A stretch of 64,000 bases of DNA, taken from positions 4,216,001 to 4,280,000 of the forward strand of contig NC_085889.1 of the NCBI RefSeq assembly GCF_035222375.1, given 5' to 3'. Below are positions 11,445-23,353 of this stretch, piece by piece (the first letter of the stretch is position 1; each line of letters starts with the position of its first letter). The notes below the pieces were generated by a model. The model searched no databases, was not told where the DNA came from, and was given only the letters and a program-made list of their open reading frames with translations. The stretch comes from Podospora pseudocomata (taxonomy: Eukaryota; Ascomycota; Sordariomycetes; Sordariales; Podosporaceae). Both the position numbers and the translations under genes were made by a program.

Positions 11445-12096
11445 TTGTTCTGTTGTGTTTTCATTCTTCCAAACTTCAACTTTTGTGGGTGAGTGGATGG
11501 CGGCGGAGGGCTCCATCCGCATGCATTTGTGGAGTACTCGGTATGAGTCAGTCCGAGTTGCTTCTCTTGGTTCTCGGCAGTCTCAACAACAACCACAGAC
11601 CAAGCATCGGGAAAACCAATCTCATGATGTAAAAAGTATCACCGATGCAGTGCGGTGTCACCTCCCAAATATGTTAAATGTATGCACCAATCAAATGCGC
11701 TCAACATCAACCCCAAGTCAACACACAAACACAACACCACAAGCATCATCATCAAACCTCAAACTTCATATATCATCTACTTTACACCTCTCCAACCCCA
11801 TAAACTATACACAAATTCATCATCAACTCTTGCTCTGTCATAAAACAAACGCCACCCCTCAACCCAAAATAAGCAATAATTACTCACCCTCAACCATCCC
11901 CCTTCGCAAAGCAATAATGCAATAGTGTGCGCATGTTGATATAACACAGAAACATACCCACACCAACCGGTCCCATGCCCCTCAAACTAATCAACACCCT
12001 CAAACTTTGTACCCAGTCCGGTCCGGTTCATCAACAAGCAAAACTCCTAAACTCCAAATCACCAAACAGAATCCCCCTCGGTGATATGCAAACCCC
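11445..12096. other. Intergenic region between tRNA-Pro and kinesin
   Basis: About 650 bases, rich in CA/AAC on the plus strand (11690-12060). Probably the 3' untranslated region of the kinesin-8 gene. No gene seen. Confidence 0.5.
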
Positions 12097-15000
12097 CTAC
12101 CGCCAAACCATACTAGGCCTGCTCCTCAAACTCCCCCCTCCCGTCCTCGTCCCCCCATCCTGAGCCTGCCCCGAAAAAGCCTGAATGGTAACCCTTCTAG
12201 CTTTCCCATCCCCAATCCCCGGCAGTCCACCAATCTCCGGAAACGGCGGCCCCGGCTGCCTAGCCCTCGAACTTCCCGGACTATGCCCCGGCCCATCCTT
12301 GTTCCTCAAACTGCCACCACCCCCCATATTCATCCTCCTCGCCTGGCCCTGCGTAAGCCTACCGTTCGTCCCCACCGAAGCAACAGCGCTGTTCAGGCTC
12401 AAAAACGACAATTCCCCTCCCTTACCCGGGGGAGAGCAGCTGATAGGCGGCGACCTTCTCCTCTCCGCGCTCCCGCGGCGATGGCGCGAGATGCCATTGG
12501 ATGCGGCGGCCGATGTGGCTGGCCCCGAGCACGACAGCGAAGCCCGGTGTCCCGATACTGACCCCACTGTCGACACGCGCTTGGCGTTCGAAGAGGCGGT
12601 GCCAGACATCAGAGACAGGCGCTCCTTGCGCTTGTGCGAGTGCAGAGCACTTCTGATCTTCAGCGGGTCGAGGGTGGACGACTCTGAGTCGGAACCCGAG
12701 CCGAGCGATGCTCTCGGTAACCTGGAAATGCCCGATGGCGACAGGCGCTGGGGCTGTGGCGGCTGTGGAGACTCATTCTCCTTCAGGGTAGAAAGAATGG
12801 AATTATTGGAAAGTTTGGGGCTCACACTTCGGTATTGAGGAGGCGACAAGCTGTTGCCTGCTCTACTTACGGGAATGCTGCGCAGCGGCGACGGTTTATC
12901 CTCGACATCGCTCGATCCGGTCAAGTTCAACGTAAAGGTAGGCGGTGGTGGTGAGCTGGTGCCAATCTGTGATGTGCGGGACTTGGAAAGGAACCCAGCC
13001 TGGAATCGGTTCGTCGAGGGCTTGCTGACATGAAGGGTCGATACGTCGGGCAGAGACATGATTGAGTCGTCATCATTCGGAGATTCGCAGGCTGTGGGTG
13101 CGGGAACCGGGGCTGGGGCTTCCTTGGGCGGCGGCGAATCCGGGTGGTTGAGGTATGAGGGAGCCGGGGGAGGAGCCGGAAGGGACTTTTCGGTGGTATC
13201 GATAAGGGAGGCCTCGGCCGGGGAAGAAAACTTCTGGGGCGTCTTCTCGAAGTCAGCCAGGGTTCCATCCTCCGTCTCGTCATCGCGCCAGCGGACAGAG
13301 TTCTTCTTTTTGACAGGCGTGAAAGACACACCCTTCCTGGCGGTGCCGACCTTACGGCGTCTCGGGGATGAAGCTCTCATCGGAGAAACAAGTACCTGCT
13401 GTTGCGCTGTCGACAGTGCGGCCAGACCTAGGGGCGCCGGGATGGGTTTGAGGTTGTGGACGCTGAGCGACTTCTTACGCTTGGGTGTCCCGCGCTTGGT
13501 GGGAGGGAACAGCTCGACGGGCATCATGGATCCGTCCGGCTTGACGACGTGGGAGGCTGCCGAGTATCCGGTTTCCAGGAGACGGTTGATAATCCCCTTG
13601 GCGTGAGTAATGGCTTCTTCCTCACTCATGTTGAGCGTCTCAGACAGCGACGACAGAATCTCAAACTGAGCCGTCATCAGGACCTGGAGCACAGCCGCAT
13701 CACCGGCCTTGTCCTGCTCCAATACTTCCCAGTAAGCGTCCCGCACAAATGCAGTCTTTAGTGACTCGGCTTCCCGTGTCAACGTGTCTCTCTCCGACGT
13801 GTCAGCAATCCCGTCGCCCTTTGGTAGCTGCCCTAGACTGTGGTGCAGTGCCGAATCCAACGCCCTCTCCCAGTTTGACCTTTCCATCTTTTGCCGGATA
13901 TGATGTCTGCTGCTTTCCAGCTCGACCAGAACCCCGTGCGCCGTCTTGCGCATAGCCGACAAGTTGGACGGCATCGCATCCTCGTCACCCCTGGAATCGC
14001 ACACAGCATCGAAAGCAGCAATCCACGCTGACAGGAGCCCGCACCTTCTTTCAAAGATCTTGAGCTTCTTCATCATGTTGACCTTCTCCTGCCTCTCCTG
14101 CGCCGCATTTTCATATGCTGCACGCAGCCTGGCAATTCCTTCCTTGACAATCCCATCCCGCTTGTCCATCTGCTTTTGAAACTTGGTGAAGAAGATCTTC
14201 TCAGCATCCTTTTGCTGCGCCTTCAACTCATTAATCATGGCCATCTGCTCGTCAATCTTGACCAAAAAGTCCTTGACGTGGCGGTTGACGTTGAAGACAT
14301 TGCGGGTGACCTTGGTCTGGATGTTCTTTGCGCGGTTGGCATATCGGAGTGTGTTTTGGGTCTCGTCAAAGTGCTCACTCGACGGGCTGACACACACAAT
14401 CATGACCGTCTTGCAGTTTCCACCAAGAGAGAACTTCAAGAGACGTGTGAGCTTGCTGTTGCGGTAGGGAACGTGATTCTTCTTTCGTGGATCGCACAGC
14501 GCATTAATGCAGCTGCCGAGCGCAAGGAGTGACTTGTTGATGTTGGCGCCCTCGATCAGTCTTTCTCCTCTGTTCTTGGTAGCACTGGCGCGCTCACTTC
14601 CGGCAAGATCGATGATGCTGAGAGTAGCCATGGTATGTGGTTCGTTGATATCGGCATTGCGGTCCTTCTGGGCGATGTTGATTTGGAGCACGGCGTGGGA
14701 TCGGGACGAGACGGCGTTGGCCGCTGTGGGCGATACTGTGCGATACTCGTTACCCTGCACTATCATATCCATAACCTCCTGCACGTTGTTCGGGCGGTGG
14801 CTGGTGAGACCGGGCACCGAAACAGCCTGGTTCGAATCCTCGCGCAACATCAGCCCTTGCTTGCTCCCGCCCGGCACCAACAGATCGCGGATCGTTTCGT
14901 TGTAGATTTCGAGGTAAGAAAGGGTGATCTCGGTGTGCTTCTCATCGCTGCGGTCCTGAATCTTTTCGAACAACTCCTGCATTGTCAAGAAGATGATACC

Positions 15001-15633
15001 CGGCGACTGGGGCGTACCCGTGATGGTGTGTGTTTTGCCACAGCCCGTGGCGCCGTAGGCAAATACTGTGGCATTGTATCCGTCCAGAACGCTGTCCAGC
15101 AACCCCCTGGTTGTTCCTTCGTACAAGTCGGCCTGCGTCGCATTTTCGTCGAATACTCTGTCGAAAGCAAAGACTTGGTCCTTGACCTTCTTTCCGCGGG
15201 GAACGACTGATCGGGAGAACTTTTGGACAGGGTTGTCCTCGGGCGGATCGAAAACTCTGCAGAGTGGTAAGCTCGAGTGTAGACTATCATCTTGTTTGTT
15301 GGCACGTACAGGCATCTGTCGTCGACGACCTTGATCACTGATCTGAGCCCACGTTGGTGCAGTTTGGGAGTGGGAGCCGCGGCGAGGGAGCCATCGCCAA
15401 GAAATACTGTGCTATCGTCGTTCCTGACTCTGTAGGGGGGTTTTGTCAGTTTCGAGACTCGGGCTGCTCGAGGGAGGGGCCAGATATGCTCACAGTTGCG
15501 CAGCTTCTCGAATGGTAAAAGGTCGCACTCGCACTAGTTCCCGTCAGTAGGTAAACAAACACCCAGCCCACCAACTCTTCCCTCCGGTGTGTGCCCTACC
15601 TGCGACCATAATAGACGAGGCATTGGGATCCAT
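12097..15633 (-). CDS. Kinesin-8 motor protein (Kip3/Klp5-Klp6 family)
   Basis: Four exons on the minus strand: 15600-15633, 15494-15533, 15310-15429 and 12097-15256; three short introns (53-66 nt), two with CTGAC branch motifs. The product is 1117 aa. The N-terminal motor domain (about 1-380) has VAVRVRPF near residue 10, the P-loop GATGCGKT at about 133-140, switch I SSRSH at about 248-252, switch II DLAGSE at about 281-286 and NINKSLLALGSCINAL just after. A coiled-coil-prone neck (INELKAQQKDAEK) follows, then a long disordered Ser/Pro/basic tail with many SP and RRxS sites. Family knowledge: kinesin-8 motors walk to microtubule plus ends and promote disassembly, controlling spindle length and nuclear positioning. 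The neck and the motor class point to kinesin-8 over other classes. Downstream genes are unrelated. Confidence 0.93.
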
Positions 15634-16261
15634 CTTGGGCCCTCTGGGTGCCAGTCGCCCTCGCAGCGCGGGCGACCTGGCAGAATGTGGGACAGCAAAG
15701 CCGTCAACAAAGGCCCCTCGGTAGTTTCTCGTTCTGGCGGTGTGTGGTGGTGGTGGTGGTGGTGGTGGGTGGGTGTATGTGATGCGACGAGATAAAGTTA
15801 AACCAACAGGAAAAGAGCGGAAAGGAAGGAAAAGGCACCGTTGCCTCTGTCGAACGCAAGACTCCCAGAAGGAAAGACAGGCGACTCCAGCGAAGGAAAG
15901 GAAAGAAATGACGTCCCGGTCCTGGCTTCGTTTCTTCCTTTAGGTGTCTGAGGCGGCTGTTGATTGGCGCATCTGGCTGTTTTGGACACTCCACTATTTG
16001 GTTTCCACGGCGACGTGGCTAGTGCAGTCTGTGCTGGCACCAGCCCCACATTGACCCCGCCGGCTTCAGGCACAAAACGCCTTGGCACCGCTGGGCACCT
16101 GATGACACTTGGGACCAATTGCTTGTTTTGACTGCCTGAGGCTTCACTTAGACCAAATTCACAGCTGCCTTTTCAAGATGATTTCAAGTAGGTCTCATTT
16201 ACAACTACGTATACAAAGAATCATACCATCCCCCGCTCCCCTTCATATATTCATGTCATCT
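15634..16261. other. Intergenic region between kinesin-8 and GH115 genes
   Basis: Kinesin promoter side on the left, 3' flank of the GH115 gene on the right. It contains a (GGT)n tract at about 15746-15775. No gene is supported. Confidence 0.5.
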
Positions 16262-19200
16262 TTAACCATTAATCCACCAGCCAACACCCCCCAAATGCCC
16301 ATGCCCCCCCTTCGAGTCCCCCTTCCACCCCCCAATAGTATCAACCTCATTCAAAATCGTCGTCCCATTATACCCCCCAACCTCATCCCTCCCCACCAAA
16401 AAGCTCTCCGGCGGCCCAAAATAACTCTCCCTCACCCCTCCCACATCAATCACAACCTTCTGCACCACCACCCCCGGCATCAGCGCCCAGATCCTCAGCG
16501 TATACGCCCCCTCCCTCGGCACCTCAAAAATACTAGTAGTGTACCGTCCCCTAGCACCCCAAACCTGATCCGCCACCGCATTCTGCCACCCAGCCGGCAT
16601 CCCCGTCCCCACCGTCGGCCCAACAGGCCTCACATTCACCACCTTTTCGTCTCCCCCTTTAGGGTACAACGCCACAGCATACTCAAGCGGGTTGTAATCA
16701 CCTAGATAGTTCAGCGCCGGGGAGATGTAAAGCGTGACATTAGCAGCCGAGTGGTTGCTGAAAAAGTAAACATCGTACTCCAACGCCGGGGCGGTCTCAA
16801 CAGTAAGTTTCTCCGTGTTGAGGGGCACCATACCCACACCTGAACCAGTTCGGCCAAAGTGAGGGAAGACCTCGTACGTGACGTTATTGCGGTTCCATTC
16901 CGACTCTTCCTTGGGGGGGATGATGGCCTTGAAGTGGGAGCCCGAGATCGAGACGTGGCCGTCCGACTCGATGAAACCCTCTGTAAAGTTGGAGGGGAGA
17001 GAGCGGAGTTTGACGGGGACGTTGACGCGGGGGAGACCGAAGCCGTATCGGTCCATGCCGCGGCAGGGGGTGGTGACGTTGATGGGGACGGTGGAGGAAT
17101 TGATCTGGGGGTGGGTCCAGTCGATGGTAATGTACACCCTGGTGTCGGCCGTGTCGGGGCCGACGGTGCCGTTGTACTGGGAGAGCTTGACCCACGGTTG
17201 CCAGGGGGAGGCGGTCCAGGCGCAGTCTTGGGTGCCGCGGGAGAAGACGTCAAAGTACCTGGTGATGGGGCCATAAGGTTCCATGACTGGGACGGAGAGC
17301 TGGTTGGCCGAGTTGGGGTGGTACTTGTCGTCTCCCTGGACGGTGGCGTTGGAGCCCTCGACACCGATACCGACGTGGCCAGCGAGGGAAGCAAAGTCGG
17401 TTTGGACGTGGACCATAGCAGGGAGGGTGTTCCTCATGGGCTGCTGCCAGTAGCCATCAAAGCCGAGATGCGTCTGGTCCATGAAATGCTTCCACTTTCC
17501 ATCCAACAGCGCGTCCCATCTCCTCGTCAGGTTGGCATCTTCCGAAGACCAAGACAAGACCTCCGAAATGACCTTGTTCGCCGCGTTCCTCTTCTGGCCC
17601 GAGTAAAACATATTCCTCGCGCCCCCAATTTGAATCTTGTTGACGATCTCCCCCGCCATGATCGGGTGAAGAATCGTCTGGAAAAACGTCGGCTGCTGCT
17701 CAACCGGCAGATCATCATAAATCGCCTGAGCCTCCTTGTGCAGCTCCGCCCACTGATACAACACCGCATCCGCCTCCCCGTAGTTGATCTGCGAATACAC
17801 ATGCGGCTCGATCAACTCAAACTTCCTCCTCCCCGCCAACATCCCATACCTCTCCAAAATATCCCCAATATGCACCGCATGCTTCGGCCCATACTCCCTC
17901 GTAGCAAACAACCTCGCCCACTCCTCCGTGCTATCCTTATGCCACCTCTTGTAATCATACGCCAGATCAAAGTAGTGACTGATCGGCACCTCCAAAGCCT
18001 TCATGTCCCCCACATTCACAATCCAAATCCTATCCGCCCCCCTCGCCGCCGACAAATGCATCTGCTCCGTCGTCTTGCTCAGCTGGTTCGTGTTAATCCA
18101 CTTGTAACTCCTCGTATCCCCCACATAATCAAAATGATAATAAACCCCCGCACCCCCCGACCGCTCCGTCTCATTCAACAGCGGCAACCGCCTCACATTC
18201 CCCCAGTTATCATCCGCCCACAAAAGCGTGATATCCTCCGGAACCTCCAACCCCGCAAACAGATACGTCATGACCTCCTTGTACAAACACCACGCCTGAG
18301 GAACAGTAGTAACATCCTCCACCTCGAGCCCCTCAGCCATAATCTTCCGCTGGTTGTCCACCAAAACGGTCAACATCTCGACAATGTGCTCAACCCCCAA
18401 CCCCTCAATGTGCGTATCCCCCGTCCCCCTCATCCCCACAGTCCACAAGCTGTTCCTCGCATAAGGCTTCGCCCGTTGAACTCCATACCGGAAATACTCA
18501 TCAATCGTCTCATTATTCTCATTATACGCCCACGGCAACGGGTAAAATTTCCCGAACTCATTCTGCGCCCTCATCAACGGCTCGGTATGGCTCGTCCCAA
18601 GCACAATCTCAAACGCATCCGCCAGAGGTTGGTTCCCCGGGTCATCAACCATAAACATCGTCGCCCAAAGCGCAGGCCACAGGTAATTCGCCCTGTTGCG
18701 GAGCAAGACCTCAAAGATGAGGCCGTAAAACGCCGGGCCGTAACCAGGACCGTAAGGGGTATCCTCCCAGTGGGAAGCAACCCAGTTGGTGAGAGCGGGC
18801 TGCTCATCGTTGAGGAAAAAGCCGCGGTACTTGACTGTGGGGGAACCTTGCACCTTCTTGTTCTTGATGACGTAAAGGTTCTTGCTTTTCTTGGGCGGGG
18901 TGTCGGCCCAAAAGTACCACGGGCTGACGCCGATTTGCTCGCTGACGTCGTAGATGCCGTAGATGGTGCCGCGGGGGTCGGCGCCGGCGATGACCAGGGC
19001 TTTGGCGGTGCCTGGGATGGGGTTCTCGACCACCTGGCTGGTGAATGCTTCCCACTTGCCCTCCGTCTCGGAGACGTCGACGGCCCCCGAGGTAATGAGG
19101 GCGTCGATGATGGCCGAGTGACCGATAGTGCCGGCAATAATGACAGTGTCGGCCGGGGATGGGTCAGAAAAGTCCGGGCCGGTGAAGTTGGCTGTGCCCA

Positions 19201-19575
19201 GGGTAGAGAACTGTGACGTTGTCAGTAAATTAGGCCCTCATTTCCCGGGCTGTTCTGACGACTCACAAAGGTGTTGTTCTTGTTGTTGATGGGGTTATAC
19301 GTGTACGTAATCGGGGCCGCGCCAGCCTCGCCATTGCTGACCGTGTAGTTGATCCCCGTGACCCTGCCGAAATCCCGAGCAAGATCGTGGGCAGCACGGA
19401 CAACACCCCAATACTCATCCGGAGCCACAAGAATCTGGCCCGTAGACACAGATCCGCCGGCAATCTGGAGAACAGAACCAGTGGCATTAGGAGAAATGAT
19501 GCGTTCCTGGCCCAGACCTGCCACCACGGAGCTGAAGGCGAGCCAAAGGGCTCCCTTCACACCCGTAGCGAACAT
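16262..19575 (-). CDS. Secreted GH115 xylan alpha-glucuronidase
   Basis: Two exons, 19267-19575 and 16262-19210, joined across a 56-nt intron (GTGAGT donor, CTGAC branch, CACAG acceptor); 1085 aa. The first 20 residues (MFATGVKGALWLAFSSVVAG) form a signal peptide. GH115 hallmarks are visible: ADPRGTIYGIYDVSEQIGVSPWYFWAD, a YRGFFLNDEQPAL segment with the conserved acidic stretch, NRANYLWPALWATMF, WADDNWGNVRRLP, and the C-terminal beta-sandwich ending near the stop. Length fits fungal GH115 (about 950-1100). The family removes (4-O-methyl-)glucuronic acid from internal xylan residues outside the cell, acting with xylanases in plant biomass breakdown. No other wood-degrading gene lies next to it. 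Its base composition alternates between C-rich and G-rich mRNA blocks more than once. Confidence 0.95.
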
Positions 19576-21513
19576 CTTGGATGACGAGCTTGATGTTCAG
19601 ACCGGGATTGCTCAGTTACACCCAGGAAAAGGGGCAACAAGATCGAGATAGGTGAACAAGCAGGAGAGGCGAGGCATTCCCGGGGAAGGCACACCGTACA
19701 TGATATAATATACCCAGCTTCCTGGATATGCAAGGCACCGAACGCTCCATTGGGAGGCAATATGGCAAACCACATGGCCTCGCATGGCCCAGAAGGGGTA
19801 TGTTGACCGGTTTTCCTGGGTAAATAGATTAACCACGAGCCACCTCCTCATGGCGAGGTCGTATTCGTTACCCCTCCAAAGATAAAATGGTATACCGGTG
19901 CAGAGGTGTGCAACCGATCACTACTGGAAACTACCCGTGGTGTAATTCGCCTCCAGCCATCACTCGATATTGGACAAATACCAGCGCTGGAAAGCCAAGA
20001 ATATGGTAGAGACCCCCAAGACCCGGGTGACGACGGGATGGCGGGTAAAAGGAATCATGAGCGGAGATCACTTGCAACTCGCAAGCTAAGCCCTGGGAGA
20101 CATCGACGACATCACCAAGGTCCTCGCCAGCCACTCGAGTACCGCGATTAAATGACTTGGCAATGGTAGGCGGAAGTGCGTTCGCCGTTCCTAGGGCCAA
20201 CGGCTTTCCTCGGCACCGCTCTTCTAGAAGGTTATTCCCGCAGCCCGTAAGACAAAAAGGTGGGGGAGTGCTAGCCAGGAGCGAAGCAAGGCATATGGTC
20301 GTAGTACCTTATGCATGTTGAGGTGTGCTCATGAGGGGATGGCGGGGAGTAGATCCTCTTAGAAAATTGGAGACGGGTCAACAAAGCTAAAAATTGAGCT
20401 GAACAAGTGGTAGGGACTTCGATGCTTTATTCGACATGGACTCTAGGTCCTCATTTTCTAATTCGGGAGCCTAATCCCATACTGCTAATTGTTGTGAAAT
20501 ATCGACAAACGGGAGGATATTAAACCAATGAAGAGTTACCCATGTGAAAACTAATTGGAGAAGGCGGACGGCGGACGGCTGAGTGGAAAAGGCGGAGGCG
20601 GAGACGTGAGGTGGTGCTGTGGGGTTGGCGAGGCGGGACTCGCAGAGTGACGTTGGGCGTTTAGCCGCCAATTCCATGTCTTGGCTCGCATCGACAACCA
20701 TTTTAACCTTTCGGAAATGGCAAGACGACACCAGTTACCAGGCTCACTCGTGGGCCGGTGGTGAATGTGATGCATCCGATGCCGACGAGCTGCTCCTATG
20801 AATGGTCCAGATCGACAAGGTGGACCGTGGAGGTGCTTGTTGTTGAGGCATCACTTCCTGAATCGGGCACATCGGGTGTGCTGGTGTGTTGTTGTATGCG
20901 ACGGTGGAGGTGTCGAACGGCTTTGCCAACGGCCTTGTCGGGTTTGTGTATGTGGTTGTACACCGGTACGTAGTATGGATGCGTCCTCCTTGCATTGTGC
21001 TCAATGGCAACCAAGTTGACATCAGAACTGGGCCACGGTCCGGATCCCGAGTAAGAGACCCTTGATGGCTCAAAGTTGATGGGCACATTACCTGAGTAAC
21101 CGGTGAATATGCACCTCGGTCGGTGGATGCATTCATAAACTTCCTCTCCTGAGCACCATTAGCAACGAGCCTGGGAAATGGCAGACTCACCCTCAAACAC
21201 CAGGCTCGCGTAGCGCGGATGATCACGTTGGGAACTGAGTACTTTGAGTCGGCATATGTAAACCATCATAACACGCTATGCCATTTTCTGTTCTTAAATT
21301 GATTGATACATAGAAGGGAACGTACCTAACAGTTCCCACAAGCCTGCCCATTCCCAACGTCTCTAGACCCAACAAAAAACATACAGCTGCAAGTGCAGCT
21401 GGAGGTTCAAGGTGTATGCCGGTCTCGAGAATTTACGCAATGGCCGAATCGCAGCTGCCAAATGAAAGCCATCAACGAATCTCTTGATCCAAACGCTCTT
21501 CAACACCAACAGT
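19576..21513. other. Intergenic region between GH115 and BuGZ genes
   Basis: About 1.9 kb. It holds the GH115 promoter and leader on the left and the BuGZ 3' flank on the right. I looked on both strands and found no frame with a domain, signal peptide or good exon structure. Confidence 0.5.
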
Positions 21514-22720
21514 TCACGCCGCCGCCTCCTCAACCCACCGATATCTTGGCAGCAAGGCCATCTTCTCCTCGGGACTGACCTCGGTGTCATCGTACACCAT
21601 CCGCATCCCCTTCTTCTTCTTCTCTGTCGGGGCTGGCTGCTCGTCTCCGTTCTTGGCCGGTTTGATGCCCGCCTCAGCCATCCTTATCAGCTGATCGATA
21701 TCATCGCCACCGGGTGCTCTACCGGCATTGGCCGCAGATTCGTCGACTGGTGAAGCACCTGGGAAGCCAGGAGGTGCCACACCACCGGGGTACGGGTAAG
21801 AAGGTCTCTGCGGGAGTGCCGAAGGGATCGGGCCACCACTTGGAGGTCTCGCCGGGAGGCTGCCAAAAGCGCCAGGGGCTGCCCCGGGGGGGTAAGCAAC
21901 AGGAGGGTATGCTGGGGCTCCTGCAGGATATGGGAAACCTGGCTGCGGTGGAGGGAAAGGAGAAGCCTGTTGAGGGAGTGGTAAGTTAGCACTGCTCTGT
22001 GCACAGAATGAATTGGAATGGCACGTACAACCTGAGATGGACTTGGGCCATTGGCTGGGGCAACAACTGGGAGGGGGGTGCCATTTGCGATCGCTTCCTT
22101 TTGAGCAGCAACCTTTGCGCGATGCTCTGCCAACCGCTTCTTGATCTCCTCGGGAGTCTCGATCTTGATCTTCTTGGTCGGACCTTGTCCACCGGACAGC
22201 CCCCTTGGTGGATTTCCAGTAGCAGCCTGTCGCTCCGCCTGGGCTGTGTAGAAGTTCTGGATGATTCGCTGGTTATGTTGCTGGATGATGTCCTCAGGGA
22301 CGCCCTCCATGCCGAAGATCTCGATGTCGAGTCCTTGCCGGTTAGCCAGAGCATTCTCGACGCTGGTCAGATTTTCCTTGTGGACTTGGTTCATGTGAAC
22401 AGAGAGACCTATGAAAATGACATTAGCAATTGTGCGGGCTGATAAGAGGCAAGGAACGGATGCGCTCAAGGCGGAGAGCAGTACATACCACCGGCGGTGT
22501 TCAATCGTTTGCCACATCGTTCACATTTGAAGTGCTTCGCTTTCTGATGGGAGATCAGGAGCTTCAGATCCTCAAAGTCCCTCTCGCCTGGGAAGTGTCA
22601 GCCAAAGACAATAATCCAATCAATCACAATCAGTCGCGACAGGGTCTACGAACAGTAGTAGCACCACGGCCGGGCCAGGAGCTCTTCAATGTCCGGGTGT
22701 CCACGCTTCTTCTTGCCCAT
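21514..22720 (-). CDS. BuGZ/ZNF207-like C2H2 zinc finger protein
   Basis: Four exons: 22654-22720, 22489-22587, 22029-22408 and 21514-21966; 332 aa. Two adjacent zinc fingers sit at the N-terminus: Cys20, Cys23, His36, His41 and Cys44, Cys47, His60, His65. The signature RPWCYYCERDF and HQKAKHFKC is shared with animal ZNF207/BuGZ, and the post-finger helix [16 protein letters not shown] and EIFGMEG are also conserved. A charged helical stretch follows, then a Pro/Gly/Tyr-rich low-complexity middle and a short conserved-looking tail ([16 protein letters not shown]). In animals BuGZ binds Bub3 and microtubules, helps spindle assembly and phase separates, and also acts in splicing; the fungal role is inference. 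The three introns follow the ordinary pattern; the first donor, GTTCGT, is weak but restores the finger. Confidence 0.9.
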
Positions 22721-23125
22721 TTTTGCGATTTGCTTCTTTTTGGTTTGTTATCGAGGTATTTGATTGATTCGAGTCTCGGAAATCGCGTGTTTGCGCAATC
22801 GGCCGCAGAAAAGTCGTCGAGTGTTGATGTTTGGAATTGGAGGATGGAGTTGAAGCAAGTGGCACAATTGACTGCGCTCCCAAAATGTTCGACCTCTCGA
22901 TGCGCGCGACAACCAGCCGCCAGATTACGCTAAGCCTTTTCGGAGATAGTGGATAACAGGCAAAGCACAGAGTCACGTGTCATTGCACGGCCTCTCGTAG
23001 ACTTTCCATTGACCCTAACCCTTGTTCTCCTCCAGCAATGCCACAACAACCAACAACCAACATCTGCTCTTCCTGCTCTTCTTCTCCGGCTGTTTACCGC
23101 CATCCATCTCTGTTGATGCCAAAGC
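22721..23125. other. Intergenic region
   Basis: BuGZ promoter side on the right of its start. A short plus-strand frame beginning at 23038 has a Ser/Cys-rich start but overlaps the minus-strand microprotein and has no other support. Confidence 0.45.
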
Positions 23126-23353
23126 TCAGCGCTTACCAGCAGCAGCGGCGGGACAAGATGTCGACCTCTTCAACTTTCTGTGAGGGTGGCCGCCCCAGTA
23201 GCAGAGAATCAGGCACTTTATGCACGTGTTGCCCTCATCCTTGGACTCCTCTTCGCAGCTGCATCTATAACAGACGCACTTGAACATTGGCGTCTCCTTT
23301 TTGCCGCCACCACCGCCGCTGTTCTTCTCCCCATTCTCCGTGGCCACAGGCAT
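23126..23353 (-). CDS. Candidate cysteine-rich microprotein, 75 aa
   Basis: I do not recognise a family. The 75-residue frame starts at an ATG in an A-rich context (GAAAATGCC), a fair fungal start. A Gly-run (12-17) and KKETPMFK lead into a Cys cluster: Cys26, 28, 31, 33, then Cys44, 47, 51, with His56 and His58 after it (CxCxxCxC and CxxCxxxC). That spacing could bind one or two zinc ions or form a lipid-anchored membrane patch (CIKCLILCYW is hydrophobic). A basic tail follows. Such ordered Cys spacing is uncommon in chance frames. Against it: no intron, no neighbour in the same transcript and an overlapping plus-strand frame. Confidence 0.4.
   Translation of the reverse strand: MPVATENGEKNSGGGGGKKETPMFKCVCYRCSCEEESKDEGNTCIKCLILCYWGGHPHRKLKRSTSCPAAAAGKR

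Noticed and set aside
15746-15775. (GGT)n tract
   Set aside because: Simple sequence repeat with no further structure.
16859-19216. 785-codon plus-strand frame opposite GH115
   Set aside because: It is the antisense shadow of the GH115 exon, with repetitive Arg/Pro/His composition; the minus strand has signal peptide, domain and splice support.
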